From an uncultured bacterium (GTDB lineage Bacteria; Cyanobacteriota; Vampirovibrionia; Gastranaerophilales; Gastranaerophilaceae): a stretch of 64,000 nucleotides of DNA. Positions 44,533 to 53,195 of the stretch are shown here, in pieces. Position numbers and translations under genes: made by a program. Within the stretch, counting starts at the first letter, position 1, and each line of letters opens with the position of its first letter. Below the pieces are notes generated by a model, which did not search any database, was not told the origin of the DNA, and saw only the letters and a program-made list of their open reading frames with translations. The stretch spans positions 1-64,000 of the forward strand of contig CASFGO010000006.1 of the NCBI GenBank assembly GCA_949294335.1, written 5' to 3'.

Positions 44533-45288
44533 ATGTTTTGGAATTTAAGAAATAGTATAGATTTTTTCTTCCGTAGAAAAATTAATTTTTCACGAATAAA
44601 TTATACTGAAAAAAATGAAAATAAAGCTGATTTAGGATTTTCAGATTTTGAAGTAAAACAAGAAAATTATTTGTTAAATAAATATAATTTTGAGGATTAT
44701 AAAAATAATTCAACTCTTGCTAATTATTGTCAAAATCTTCATATTTTAAACTTGTTAGATAAATATTTATTAGTTAATCCAAAAGAGAGAATATCAGTAT
44801 TAGATATTGGATCTAAGAATTGGTATTATGTACAAAGTGAGTATTCATATTTTAGTAAATATTGTAATGATATACAACTTGATGGGGTTGAAATAGACGC
44901 ATATAGATTATATGCAAATTTTTATAATCGTTTAGAAGTTGCAAAGTATTATATGAAAGGATTATCAGGTGTTAATTATATTCCTGCTGATGTAATGAGT
45001 ATAAATAAACAATATGATTATATAATATGGATTTTACCATTTGTCCTGATAGAACCTCATAGATATTGGGGGTTACCAGATAAGTATTTTAAGCCTCAAA
45101 ATTTATTTGAGCATGCATATTCGTTATTAAATAAAGGTGGTAAGATGTTTATAATAAATCAAGGCGATCAAGAATTTGAAGCTCAAAAATTTATTATGAA
45201 AGATAAAAAATATCTGTCATATAAAATTGAAGCATTGTTTTACGAATATAAATATGATAGGTATTTATCTATTCTAGAAAAAGAGTAA
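44533..45288 (+). CDS. Class I SAM-dependent methyltransferase-like protein
   Basis: 251 residues. Rossmann-type signals occur in order: ISVLDIGSKN (motif I, with Ser-Lys instead of the usual Gly-x-Gly), LDGVEIDAYR (acidic end of strand 2), NYIPADVM, YDYIIWILPF (motif IV region) and LNKGGKMFIIN. Target unknown. No Shine-Dalgarno sequence; TATATT ends 6 bases before the ATG, so it may also be leaderless. The YkgJ-type gene follows 2 bases after its stop. Confidence 0.7.
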   Translation: MFWNLRNSIDFFFRRKINFSRINYTEKNENKADLGFSDFEVKQENYLLNKYNFEDYKNNSTLANYCQNLHILNLLDKYLLVNPKERISVLDIGSKNWYYVQSEYSYFSKYCNDIQLDGVEIDAYRLYANFYNRLEVAKYYMKGLSGVNYIPADVMSINKQYDYIIWILPFVLIEPHRYWGLPDKYFKPQNLFEHAYSLLNKGGKMFIINQGDQEFEAQKFIMKDKKYLSYKIEALFYEYKYDRYLSILEKE

Positions 45289-45290
45289 AA

Positions 45291-45686
45291 ATGTTAAATT
45301 GGATAAAGTATTTATTAAATAAGTTTAATACTCCTAAGTATGTTTTGCATGGTAGTTGTAAAAAATGTGGTAGGTGTTGTAGAAATATAGTATTTTTTGC
45401 ATATGATAAACCAATAACAGATGAAAAAATTTACTATGATTTGAGAAATAAAAATAAACGTTTAAATTTATTCTATCCATCAGGAAAAAATGAAAGAGGA
45501 GAAATTTTATTTACTTGTAAATCCTTATTACCCAATAACCATTGTAACTATTATTTTTTTAGATCGTTATATTGTAGAAAATATCCATTAGTCAAATCAA
45601 TAACCAACGGAAAATATTTAACTCCTCCAGAAGGTTGTGGTTATAGTATAGAGTTAAGTAAAAAATTTTCTGATTATATGCAATAG
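45291..45686 (+). CDS. YkgJ family cysteine cluster protein
   Basis: 131 residues with CKKCGRCC near residue 22, FTCKSLL, a further SLYCRKYP and EGCGY. This is the CxxCxxCC cluster pattern of the YkgJ (UPF0153) family, thought to bind zinc or iron-sulfur. The family has no firm function. Tight spacing (2 bases) to the methyltransferase-like gene suggests joint action. Confidence 0.85.
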   Translation: MLNWIKYLLNKFNTPKYVLHGSCKKCGRCCRNIVFFAYDKPITDEKIYYDLRNKNKRLNLFYPSGKNERGEILFTCKSLLPNNHCNYYFFRSLYCRKYPLVKSITNGKYLTPPEGCGYSIELSKKFSDYMQ

Positions 45687-45751
45687 TGTTTGACAGAGAT
45701 ATAAATAATTGGTAAAATTCAGAAGTCAGTTTAATTTTAGAGGTGTTTATT

Positions 45752-46519
45752 ATGAAATATGCAGAAGATGGGAAACAATATCACATAGATTTAAAAGAAG
45801 GTGATGTTGGAGAATATGTTATATTACCAGGGGATCCTAAAAGATGTAAAAAAATAGCAGAATATTTTGACGATGCAAGGTTAGTTGCAGATAAAAGAGA
45901 GTATGTAACATATACAGGATTCTTAGATGGAGTAATGGTAAGTGTAACATCAACAGGTATTGGTGGTCCATCAGCTGCGATTGCTTTAGAGGAATTAGTA
46001 AAAGTAGGTGCAAGAAAATTTATAAGAGTAGGAACTTGTGGTGGAATGGATATTAATGTTAAAGGTGGTGATATTGTAATTCCAACAGGTGCTATAAGAA
46101 TGGAAGGCACATCAAAAGAATATGCTCCTATTGAGTTTCCAGCTGTAGCAAGTTTTGATATTGTAGAAAAATTAGTTCAAGCTGCAAAAAATGCTGATAA
46201 ACCATATCATGTGGGAGTAGTTCAGTGTAAGGATTCCTTCTATGGGCAACATTCTCCAGCTTTAATGCCTGTAAATTATGAATTAATTAATAAATGGAAT
46301 GCGTGGTTAAAGTTGGGATGTTTAGCATCAGAAATGGAATCAGCTGCATTATTTACAGTTGCAGCATATTTGCATGTAAAAGTTGGTTCAGTATTTTTAG
46401 TAATTGCGAATCAAGAAAGAGAAAAAGCAGGTTTAGATAATCCTGTTGTACATGATACTGATTCTGCAATAAAGACAGCAGTAGATGCAATAAGATTAAT
46501 GATTGCGGAGAATAAATAA
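45752..46519 (+). CDS. udp: Uridine phosphorylase-type nucleoside phosphorylase
   Basis: 255 residues from ATG 45752, with GAGGTG upstream. NP-1 family motifs are [54 protein letters not shown] and [11 protein letters not shown]. These fit uridine phosphorylase, which converts uridine and phosphate to uracil and ribose-1-phosphate. It has its own terminator and appears as a single gene. Confidence 0.93.
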   Translation: MKYAEDGKQYHIDLKEGDVGEYVILPGDPKRCKKIAEYFDDARLVADKREYVTYTGFLDGVMVSVTSTGIGGPSAAIALEELVKVGARKFIRVGTCGGMDINVKGGDIVIPTGAIRMEGTSKEYAPIEFPAVASFDIVEKLVQAAKNADKPYHVGVVQCKDSFYGQHSPALMPVNYELINKWNAWLKLGCLASEMESAALFTVAAYLHVKVGSVFLVIANQEREKAGLDNPVVHDTDSAIKTAVDAIRLMIAENK

Positions 46520-46537
46520 TTAAGTCTTAATAATATT

Positions 46538-46569
46538 AAAAAGAGGAAGATTAATTTCTTCCTCTTTTT
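46538..46569 (+). terminator. Intrinsic terminator after the uridine phosphorylase gene
   Basis: AAAAAGAGGAAGA, loop TTAATT, TCTTCCTCTTTTT. Confidence 0.88.
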
Positions 46570-46599
46570 GTGTAAAAAATATTTTACATATTTTATATT

Positions 46600-46988
46600 A
46601 AAGGTAGTGCTTCAGAGCGAAAAAAAGGTTGTTTCTTTATTGAATGAAAAGCTTTTTGAAGAGTTATAGTTGATGCATACGGATAATAAGTTTTCAATCA
46701 ATGAATTTAAATCTACTTATAAAAGGTGTTTACCCGAAAAAAAGAAAGTTGAAATAAAATCACCCAAAGAACTAATTCTGATAAAATATTGCATTTGCAA
46801 GATGCAATATATAAACTTGAGCAGAAGTAGCATACATATTAAAAGATATGGGAGAAGAAGTTCCTGAAAAAGATTTAGTTGTTTTTGAACCATTGTACAT
46901 GTTTTCAGAGAAGTTGCAATTATTGAAAGAAATGACTTTTAATTTAATTTTAGAAGAACGAAATAAAATAGCAAAAAAATTAAAATAA
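46600..46988 (+). pseudogene. Possible decayed coding region
   Basis: About 390 bases without an intact gene between udp and tRNA-Gly. Coding-like sequence is split over two frames: one to 46867 (containing SINEFKSTYKRC and SPKELILI) and another from 46821 to 46988 (DLVVFEPLYMFSEKLQLL, ending in NKIAKKLK). The two overlap in a way expected after a frameshift. Parent family not recognised. The last 46 codons from ATG 46848 could also be a small gene. Confidence 0.3.
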
Positions 46989-46996
46989 ATAATTAC

Positions 46997-47024
46997 TTGC
47001 AAAAAAAAAATGTCCATGTATAAT
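46997..47024 (+). promoter_or_regulatory. Promoter of tRNA-Gly
   Basis: TTGCAA (46997-47002), a 16-base spacer and TATAAT (47019-47024), ending 11 bases before the tRNA. Confidence 0.75.
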
Positions 47025-47035
47025 TAATTATACAC

Positions 47036-47110
47036 GCGGGGGTAATTCAGTGGTAGAATGCCTCCTTGCCAAGGAGGATGTCGCGAGTTCGAGCCTCGTC
47101 TCCCGCTCCA
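47036..47110 (+). tRNA. tRNA-Gly (anticodon GCC)
   Basis: Acceptor GCGGGGG pairs with CTCCCGC, anticodon stem CCTCC/GGAGG around TTGCCAA (anticodon GCC), T arm GCGAG-TTCGAGC-CTCGT, discriminator T and encoded CCA. Unlike the other two tRNA loci, it has no duplicated 5' end upstream. Confidence 0.95.
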
Positions 47111-47111
47111 T

Positions 47112-47143
47112 AAAAAAAAGAAGCCTATAGGCTTCTTTTTTTT
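47112..47143 (+). terminator. Intrinsic terminator after tRNA-Gly
   Basis: A-run, GAAGCCTATAGGCTTC palindrome, then nine or more Ts. Confidence 0.9.
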
Positions 47144-47250
47144 AGATGTAAATAAAACTACATATATGTAGTTAATTCATTTGACTTTTAAAATAAACTT
47201 GTCGTAATATTTTACTATATCAAGTATCGTTATCGGGAGATTTAATAAAA

Positions 47251-47877
47251 ATGAATGGTCAACAAAATGGAATATATGATTTATTAAGAGCTTTGGAAGA
47301 ATCACTAGATAAAGGATTCCCTTTATTATCAAATTATATGGTTGTTGTAAAAAGAGAAGTTGTAGAATCTCTTTTAGATAGAATTTATGCATCTTTACCT
47401 TCAGAAGTTCAAGATGCAAGAGCTTTATTAAGAAGACGAGATGAAATTCAACATGAAGCACAACAAAGAGCAGAAAAAATAATTAATGATGCACATAATG
47501 AAGCTAGTAGATTATTAAGTGAATCAGACTTATTGTTGGCTGTTCAAAAAGAAGCAGATAAAATTAAAGAACAAGTTATTGCAGATTGTGAAGAAATAAA
47601 GAGAAAAGCACTAGATGATGCAGAGGCAATAAGAATTAAAGCTCAAGATGATGCATCAAGAATTCAAGATGGAGCTTCTGTATACGCAGAACAAGTTTTA
47701 ACTAATTTAGAACAAAACTTAAATCAATTACAACAAGTTGTAAAAAATGGACAAGTTCAATTAGAAAGAAGAAGAAATGAAGTTTCTTCATATCCTTCTT
47801 CACAATTAAATAATGTATATCCTGAGTCTCAAAATGTTGAGCAAAGAGAATACGCAACAAATTTTAAGATAGATTAA
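47251..47877 (+). CDS. DivIVA-like coiled-coil protein
   Basis: 208 residues. The N-terminus (IYDLLRALEESLDKG, then EVVESLLDRIYASLP) is followed by an Ala/Glu/Lys-rich coiled coil (about 65-175) with QQRAEKIINDAHNEASRLL, which looks like DivIVA/GpsB or ATP synthase b-type helices. The tail (about 178-208) is polar and Asn/Gln/Ser-rich. Cyanobacterial relatives of DivIVA act in cell division or pole marking. GGGAGA precedes the ATG. Assignment to the family is tentative. Confidence 0.6.
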   Translation: MNGQQNGIYDLLRALEESLDKGFPLLSNYMVVVKREVVESLLDRIYASLPSEVQDARALLRRRDEIQHEAQQRAEKIINDAHNEASRLLSESDLLLAVQKEADKIKEQVIADCEEIKRKALDDAEAIRIKAQDDASRIQDGASVYAEQVLTNLEQNLNQLQQVVKNGQVQLERRRNEVSSYPSSQLNNVYPESQNVEQREYATNFKID

Positions 47878-47903
47878 AAGAAGTTGGATTTTTTAATTCG
47901 GTT

Positions 47904-47934
47904 AACTCCTGACGAAAGTTAGGAGTTTTCTTTT
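47904..47934. terminator. Terminator between convergent genes
   Basis: AACTCCTGAC, loop GAAA, GTTAGGAGTT followed by TTCTTTT. The right arm contains the trmFO stop codon. Confidence 0.8.
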
Positions 47935-49241
47935 ATGAAAGTATTTAAAGTTTCAATGGAACGGTTTGAAAGTATTGTATTTTTTTCTTTTTTATTCTTT
48001 CTAATTTGTTTAGGTAATTCGATTTCTTTAACTATTGCCCAATTAGAATTTATTGGCTGAAATTTTTCATGCTCTGGATTACTAATATAATTCATTAATG
48101 CTCCTAGCATAGTTTCTTGAGGTAATTTTATTAATTCTTTGCCTTGAATATATCTACTCATATTAATCCCAGCAAGTAAACCAGATGCAATAGATTCTGT
48201 ATAACCTTCAGTCCCAGTTATTTGTCCTGCAAAAAATAGATTCTCTCTATTTCTTGTTTGTAAGGTTGGATTTAAAATTTTAGGACTGTTGATAAAAGTA
48301 TTTCTATGCATTACTCCATATCTCATAATGTTTGCATTCTCTAATCCAGGAATTAATGATATCAATTCTTTTTGAGCAGGCCATTTAAGATTTGTTTGGA
48401 ATCCTACAATGTTGTATAGCGTTTTTGCAGAATTATCTTGTCTTAATTGTACAACAGCATAATTCTTTTCACCTGTTCTATCATCCACAAGTCCAACAGG
48501 TTTCATTGGACCAAATCTTAAAGTATCCACACCTCTTGATGCTAGAACTTCAACAGGAAGACAAGATTCAAAGAATTTTGCATTCTTCTCGAACTCTTTT
48601 AATTCGATTTTGGGAGCATTAATTAAGAAGTTATAGAATTTTTCATATTCTTCTTTGTTCATAGGGCAATTTATGTAAGATGCTTCCCCTTTATTGTATC
48701 TACTTGCATAAAATGCTTTGTCAAAATTAATGCTATCTTTTTCAATAATTGGTGCAATTGCATCAAAGAAATGTAAGTGCTCACTTTGAGTAAATTCTTT
48801 AATAGAATTTGCAAGTTCATCACTTGTTAAAGGTCCTGATGCAATAATTATATTTCCATTTTCTGGAATTTTTGTAATTTCTTCTTTAATAACATTAATA
48901 TTGGGATTATTATTAATTAATTCTGTTACTTTATCAGCAAATCCTTCTCTATCAATTGCAAGAGCATTTCCTGCAGGAACTGCATTGTCAAAAGCTATTT
49001 GTATTAATACTCCACCTAATAGTTTCATTTCATTTTTTAATAATCCACTAGCATTTGTAATATCAGATGAACCTAAACTATTTGAACAAACAAATTCTGC
49101 ATATTTATCAGTTTTATGTGCTCCTGTTGTTTTATTAGGACGCATTTCATACAAATCTACATTTATGCCTCTTTGGGCAAGTTGTAACGCTGCTTCACAT
49201 CCTGCTAAACCTGCACCTATTACAATTACTTTATTATTCAT
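47919..49241 (-). CDS. trmFO: Folate/FAD-dependent tRNA (uracil-5-)-methyltransferase TrmFO
   Basis: 440 residues, standard length. Signatures: VIGAGLAGCEAALQLAQRG (FAD-binding), YEMRPNKTTGAHKTD, EFVCSNSLGS and GQITGTEGYTESIASGLLAG. TrmFO makes 5-methyluridine at position 54 of tRNAs using methylene-tetrahydrofolate. The start overlaps the end of the diguanylate cyclase gene by 8 bases, so the two are on one transcript. Confidence 0.96.
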   Translation of the reverse strand: MNNKVIVIGAGLAGCEAALQLAQRGINVDLYEMRPNKTTGAHKTDKYAEFVCSNSLGSSDITNASGLLKNEMKLLGGVLIQIAFDNAVPAGNALAIDREGFADKVTELINNNPNINVIKEEITKIPENGNIIIASGPLTSDELANSIKEFTQSEHLHFFDAIAPIIEKDSINFDKAFYASRYNKGEASYINCPMNKEEYEKFYNFLINAPKIELKEFEKNAKFFESCLPVEVLASRGVDTLRFGPMKPVGLVDDRTGEKNYAVVQLRQDNSAKTLYNIVGFQTNLKWPAQKELISLIPGLENANIMRYGVMHRNTFINSPKILNPTLQTRNRENLFFAGQITGTEGYTESIASGLLAGINMSRYIQGKELIKLPQETMLGALMNYISNPEHEKFQPINSNWAIVKEIELPKQIRKNKKEKNTILSNRSIETLNTFIKENS

Positions 49242-51045
49242 TTTTACCTACTTGATTTCTTCCGTGTTCTTTAGCCCAATATAGTGCTTTGTCAGCTTTT
49301 TCAATTATATCTTGAGGTGTTTCTCCATCTTCAGGATATGTTGCAACACCTAAGCTGATTGTAACGTTACAATCTACATTATTAGGAAGTTTAAAAATAT
49401 GATTAGCAACTGCGTTGCATATTCTTTCTGCATTTATTTGTGCTTCTTTTTGATCTGTATATGGAAGAATAATACTCATTTCTTCTCCGCCATATCTACA
49501 CACAAAATCAGTTGCACGTGTATTTCTTTTTAAAATATGAGCAACACCTTTAAGAACTGCATCACCAGCTTGGTGTCCATATGTGTCATTAAAGTTTTTA
49601 AAGAAATCAATGTCAATAATGATTAAAGAAAATGGTTGATTATAGCGTTTTGATGTTTCAATTTGTTTTCTTAATGTATCTTGGAAATATCTATGATTAT
49701 ATAATTCAGTTAAACCATCAGTTGTTGCAAGTTTATATTGGTATTCAAAATCTCTAGATTTTAATAAATATTTTGCAAGATATGATACTGCAAAAGTTAT
49801 AAGAATAGAAAATAATGGTAGAATTTCTGGAATCCATAAATTATAGAATTTCATAACATAATAAGAAGCCATATAATATGCTGTAGCAACTAATGTTGTT
49901 GATAAAATTGCAAAAATAGCTGATGATGATAAAAATACAATTGTAGTGATTAAAAGGATTAGTCCAATGATAATGATAGTATCAGTTGCTTGTGTAGTTT
50001 TTCTAATAAATGAATTATCTATAATATTATTTAAGTAAGTTGCATGGATTTCTACCCCTGGGTATATTTTGTCTATAGGGACACTTTTTGTATCAAATAA
50101 ACTTTGTGCAGTTGTACCAACAAAAACAATTTTGTTTCTAAAATTATAATTATCAGAAATGTTTTCCCCTTTTGTTAATTTGACTATTTTGTAGAAAGGT
50201 ATATTTTTGTACGTCTGTTGAGCTGGACCATACCAATTTAGAACACATTCACCTGTATTAATTAATGGGATATTTAATTTATTGGATATAAGTTTTGATT
50301 TTTTATCAATTGTGTAATTTTTTATATATTCATTATTTTTGATGTTATTACCAACGATTAATGATAAATATGGATAATATTCGTTTTTATACATTGCAAA
50401 AGAAGGTGCAGTTCTAATAATTCCGTCGTTAGAACGGTTAATGTTTATCATTCCAACTTTTGTCGAGTTGTTTAATAGTTGTGGAATTATAGCTCTACAG
50501 TTCGAGAAATCAAAAGTCTTTTTAATATTAATATTTTTGGCTTTAATATCTACATTAGCTTTCATTTTATCAGGAAGATTGATAGGTTTTCTTAAATCAA
50601 AAGATTCATTATCAAAATTTATACCTGTATAAATGTTATTATATTTCCCCATTGTATTAGCTAAAAGATTATCTGATGCTAAATCATTTTTAAATGATTT
50701 AATAAACATAAGATCAAAAATAATAGCTTTAGGATTATCTTTTTCAATTAAATTTATAATATCAGCATAAACTTTTCTTGAAATTGGCCATTCCCCGTAA
50801 TGCTCAAGAATATATTCATAACTTGCATCATCTATTGCAAGGATTACAATATCTTTATTGGGTTTAAGATGTCTATGCTTAACTAGTAATGATTGTCTAT
50901 AATCAAAAGATTTGTTTTCTGCATCGTTAAAGAAGTTAAGAATTAATTTATTATTTGATGCGAATATGACAATAAAAATTATAGAAATAGTTATAAGAAA
51001 ATAAGCAATATAATCTATAATTTTATTATTAATATTAATTTTCAT
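49234..51045 (-). CDS. CHASE2-GGDEF diguanylate cyclase
   Basis: 603 residues. One membrane segment (about 10-30), a CHASE2 extracytoplasmic sensor region (about 35-335; HRHLKPNKDIVILAIDDASY, YPGVEIHATYLNNII), three membrane segments (about 350-425), then a GGDEF domain (about 440-600) with RYGGEEM at the active site, DIDFFKNFNDTYGHQAGD and LYWAKEHGRNQVG. The enzyme would make cyclic di-GMP in response to an unknown periplasmic signal. GGEEM is a normal active variant pattern. AGGAGTG of its ribosome-binding site lies at the end of a 55-residue gene upstream. Confidence 0.93.
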   Translation of the reverse strand: MKININNKIIDYIAYFLITISIIFIVIFASNNKLILNFFNDAENKSFDYRQSLLVKHRHLKPNKDIVILAIDDASYEYILEHYGEWPISRKVYADIINLIEKDNPKAIIFDLMFIKSFKNDLASDNLLANTMGKYNNIYTGINFDNESFDLRKPINLPDKMKANVDIKAKNINIKKTFDFSNCRAIIPQLLNNSTKVGMININRSNDGIIRTAPSFAMYKNEYYPYLSLIVGNNIKNNEYIKNYTIDKKSKLISNKLNIPLINTGECVLNWYGPAQQTYKNIPFYKIVKLTKGENISDNYNFRNKIVFVGTTAQSLFDTKSVPIDKIYPGVEIHATYLNNIIDNSFIRKTTQATDTIIIIGLILLITTIVFLSSSAIFAILSTTLVATAYYMASYYVMKFYNLWIPEILPLFSILITFAVSYLAKYLLKSRDFEYQYKLATTDGLTELYNHRYFQDTLRKQIETSKRYNQPFSLIIIDIDFFKNFNDTYGHQAGDAVLKGVAHILKRNTRATDFVCRYGGEEMSIILPYTDQKEAQINAERICNAVANHIFKLPNNVDCNVTISLGVATYPEDGETPQDIIEKADKALYWAKEHGRNQVGKNE

Positions 51046-51054
51046 AAAACACTC

Positions 51055-51222
51055 CTAACTTTCAGCCGAAGAAAGATTGAGTTTAATATTTTTAGATAAG
51101 AAATTTTTTAACAGGAATTTTTGCTCAAGAATTAAATTATTGAGTTTCAATAGTTCTGTTGTATGTGATAAATCATCAGGATATCTAAGATATTTCAATA
51201 AACATTCTTCGTGTAAGTTCAT
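51055..51222 (-). CDS. Small protein upstream of the diguanylate cyclase (55 aa)
   Basis: A 55-residue frame starts at ATG 51222 with AGGTG upstream and ends 9 bases before the cyclase start. The product (MNLHEECLLKYLRYPDDLSH at its start) looks like two helices joined by a short loop. No family recognised. It shares the transcript with the cyclase and trmFO, and may be a small regulator. Confidence 0.55.
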   Translation of the reverse strand: MNLHEECLLKYLRYPDDLSHTTELLKLNNLILEQKFLLKNFLSKNIKLNLSSAES

Positions 51223-51596
51223 TTTTCACCTATTATAATATACAATCTATTATAATAATAATGTTTATTATAATAATCTTCATCCAACAAAAGTTGAGTG
51301 TTTTATCTAACTAAAGTATGAAATAGTTTGCTTGTGGTAATTTTTTTATTATTTTTTATTGTTAACAGTGCTTTATTTGTATAAAAGTTAAAATATTAAA
51401 AATGTAACGAAATGTAAAATCTTATTTCGGTTTAAAAACAAGGTATGATAAGCTTTTTCGTCTAATTATAGTGTTAAATGCTTTCTTTCTTTTTGCAATT
51501 ATTTGTAAATATTTTTTTTTATATAAATATATAAAGTTTTGTGTGTTCAATTTATATGGTTAAAAAATATTAGTTTTGTGTAATAAAGGAGGTTCT
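51223..51596. other. AT-rich intergenic region
   Basis: About 370 bases between a divergent gene pair. I see no gene, tRNA or strong hairpin, only long A/T runs; promoters for both sides must lie here. The end supplies AAAGGAGG for the gene at 51597. Confidence 0.6.
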
Positions 51597-52001
51597 ATGT
51601 CCTTGAATTCTATTTCCCCGGTACAAGTAAGTCGTTTATATTCTACAAATTATAAGAATTCTCAAGCAGTTAATTCTGATAATAATGTAGCAACATTAGA
51701 AAGAACTCCTCTACAAGATACTGTTTCATTTAGATCAAGAAAAAATATAGAACCTAATAATGAAAATGTTGTTAAAGAAAAAAAATCAGGCTTCTTCAAG
51801 AAAGCAGCAGTAGCAACAGCATCTGCTGTCCTTCCAGGTCTAGGTCAAGCAATCAATGGACAATGGGGTAAAGCTGCATTTTATGCGCTTGGCGCACCTC
51901 TTTTAGCTACAGCAGCCTTTTTAGTAAATCCTATAGCAGGTATTGCAATTGGTTCTTGCTTAGAAATTGCGAATGTTGTAAGTGCTTATAGAAATGCATA
52001 A
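51597..52001 (+). CDS. Lineage-specific membrane protein, TM2/DUF5683-like core
   Basis: 134 residues from ATG 51597 (AAAGGAGG upstream). The N-terminal half is polar and contains DTVSFRSRKN, like the Phe-Arg/Lys motif of other lineage proteins. The C-terminal half is hydrophobic, with PGLGQAINGQWGKAAFYALG, a P-G-x-G-Q-x-x-N-G pattern seen in TM2 and DUF5683 membrane proteins, followed by a second membrane segment. Function unknown. Confidence 0.65.
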   Translation: MSLNSISPVQVSRLYSTNYKNSQAVNSDNNVATLERTPLQDTVSFRSRKNIEPNNENVVKEKKSGFFKKAAVATASAVLPGLGQAINGQWGKAAFYALGAPLLATAAFLVNPIAGIAIGSCLEIANVVSAYRNA

Positions 52002-52067
52002 GAATATATTTCTTAATTAAGATGAATAGAAGTGTGTGTTTGATTAGTTAATAAATGGAGGTGTTTT

Positions 52068-52373
52068 ATGGTATCAATTTCAACTGGACGTGTTGGAGGT
52101 ATGACAAAAGATGGTATTCTATGGGATGGATATCTAATAAATAAAAAAAATAATACTTCAAATGTTGCGCAAGTAGTCTCTGATTTGCGAAATGCAGGAG
52201 TTGCAGTTCCAATCATGCCTATAAAATTTTCTCCAAATAAAACATTAAATACAGATACTTTTGTTTCAACAAGAAATTCAACAAGTACACCAGTAGCTAA
52301 ATTGGTATCTGACTTGAGAGAAGCAGGAGTTGCAGTTCCTATGATTCCAATAAAGTGTGTTCCAAAATCATAA
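52068..52373 (+). CDS. Small protein with two internal repeats
   Basis: 101 residues. A segment of about 40 residues occurs twice: NVAQVVSDLRNAGVAVPIMP then PIKFSP near residue 33, and PVAKLVSDLREAGVAVPMIP then PIKCVP near the end. ATGGAGGTG precedes the start. No family recognised. Repeat conservation at protein level with synonymous changes in DNA suggests a selected, functional repeat. Confidence 0.65.
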   Translation: MVSISTGRVGGMTKDGILWDGYLINKKNNTSNVAQVVSDLRNAGVAVPIMPIKFSPNKTLNTDTFVSTRNSTSTPVAKLVSDLREAGVAVPMIPIKCVPKS

Positions 52374-52399
52374 ATTAATATTTTGTATTTTCTATTTGT

Positions 52400-52434
52400 A
52401 AGGTGGGTAAAGCGAATGTTTTCCCACCTTTTAT
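52400..52434 (+). terminator. Terminator-like hairpin before the ribosomal cluster
   Basis: AAGGTGGG (52400-52407) pairs with CCCACCTT (52423-52430), followed by TTAT. Confidence 0.7.
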
Positions 52435-52547
52435 ATATTTAAGAGTTAAGTTTATTCTTCTAAAAAAAATAATTATTTAGTATTTATGTTGGTTAATAAT
52501 TTTCTAAAGAAATATTACGAATTATAAAATATTATTAAATCCCCCTG

Positions 52548-52576
52548 TTGACTATGAATTATGTTTATAATACGAT
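52548..52576 (+). promoter_or_regulatory. Candidate promoter of the ribosomal protein cluster
   Basis: TTGACT (52548-52553), a 17-base spacer and TACGAT (52571-52576). A TATAAT at 52566-52571 overlaps but would be only 12 bases from the -35. About 100 bases of leader follow before rpsJ. Confidence 0.5.
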
Positions 52577-52683
52577 TACAATGCTATATTGAAAGTTGTA
52601 GCCGATAAAAATAGCTAAATTTTTTTTATAGTGGGTTGGATGCAGGTCCAATTCTGAGTTACAAGATGAAAAAGGAATGAATA

Positions 52684-53004
52684 ATGGCAAACACAGCAAA
52701 AAGACAAAGAATTAGAGTTTGTTTAAAGGCATACGAACACAAATTAGTTGATTTATCAGCTGAAAAAATCGTTGAAACAGCAAAAAGAACAGACGCTAAA
52801 GTAGCTGGTCCAATTCCTTTGCCTACAAAGAGACGTATTTATTGTGTACTACGTTCACCACACGTTGATAAAAAATCTCGTGAGCACTTTGAAATCAGAA
52901 CACACAAGAGAATTATCGACATATATGAACCAACACAACAAACTACTGAAGAATTAAGCAGATTAGATTTGCCTGCTGGTGTTGATATCGAAGTAAAATT
53001 ATAA
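52684..53004 (+). CDS. rpsJ: 30S ribosomal protein S10
   Basis: 106 residues. [15 protein letters not shown] and [13 protein letters not shown] are the typical N-terminal half, and [16 protein letters not shown] the C-terminal half. S10 is part of the small-subunit head and the NusB-NusE antitermination complex. Here it stands directly ahead of L3, as in most bacteria, whereas photosynthetic cyanobacteria usually keep it behind the elongation factor Tu gene. Confidence 0.97.
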   Translation: MANTAKRQRIRVCLKAYEHKLVDLSAEKIVETAKRTDAKVAGPIPLPTKRRIYCVLRSPHVDKKSREHFEIRTHKRIIDIYEPTQQTTEELSRLDLPAGVDIEVKL

Positions 53005-53195
53005 GAATCAACAAACGAAACTCAGTTTTTTGAAAACTTAATAGCATTATGCAGATAATGTGAACTACGACGTCAAAAGAAGGCGGAAGGTGAAAACCCT
53101 TAAAGGTATTGGTAGCGCTCGCAAGAAAGAAAGGCATATATAATAGGTTAGGTCATAAAGATGTGACCTGTTGTAATGTCGGAAAGGAAAAACAA
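53005..53195 (+). other. Long leader between rpsJ and rplC
   Basis: 191 bases with hairpin potential, for example AGGTCA/TGACCT (53150-53169) and GCATTATGC around 53045. An open frame continues upstream of rplC through this stretch but has no match to L3. It may hold a regulatory RNA structure of the operon. Confidence 0.4.

Noticed and set aside
52577..52683. Riboswitch in the leader of the S10 operon
   Set aside because: The 100-base leader has no consensus of a riboswitch class I know and only weak folding potential by eye.
53109..53195. N-terminal extension of L3
   Set aside because: The 29 extra codons have no similarity to L3, and a ribosome-binding site lies just before ATG 53196.
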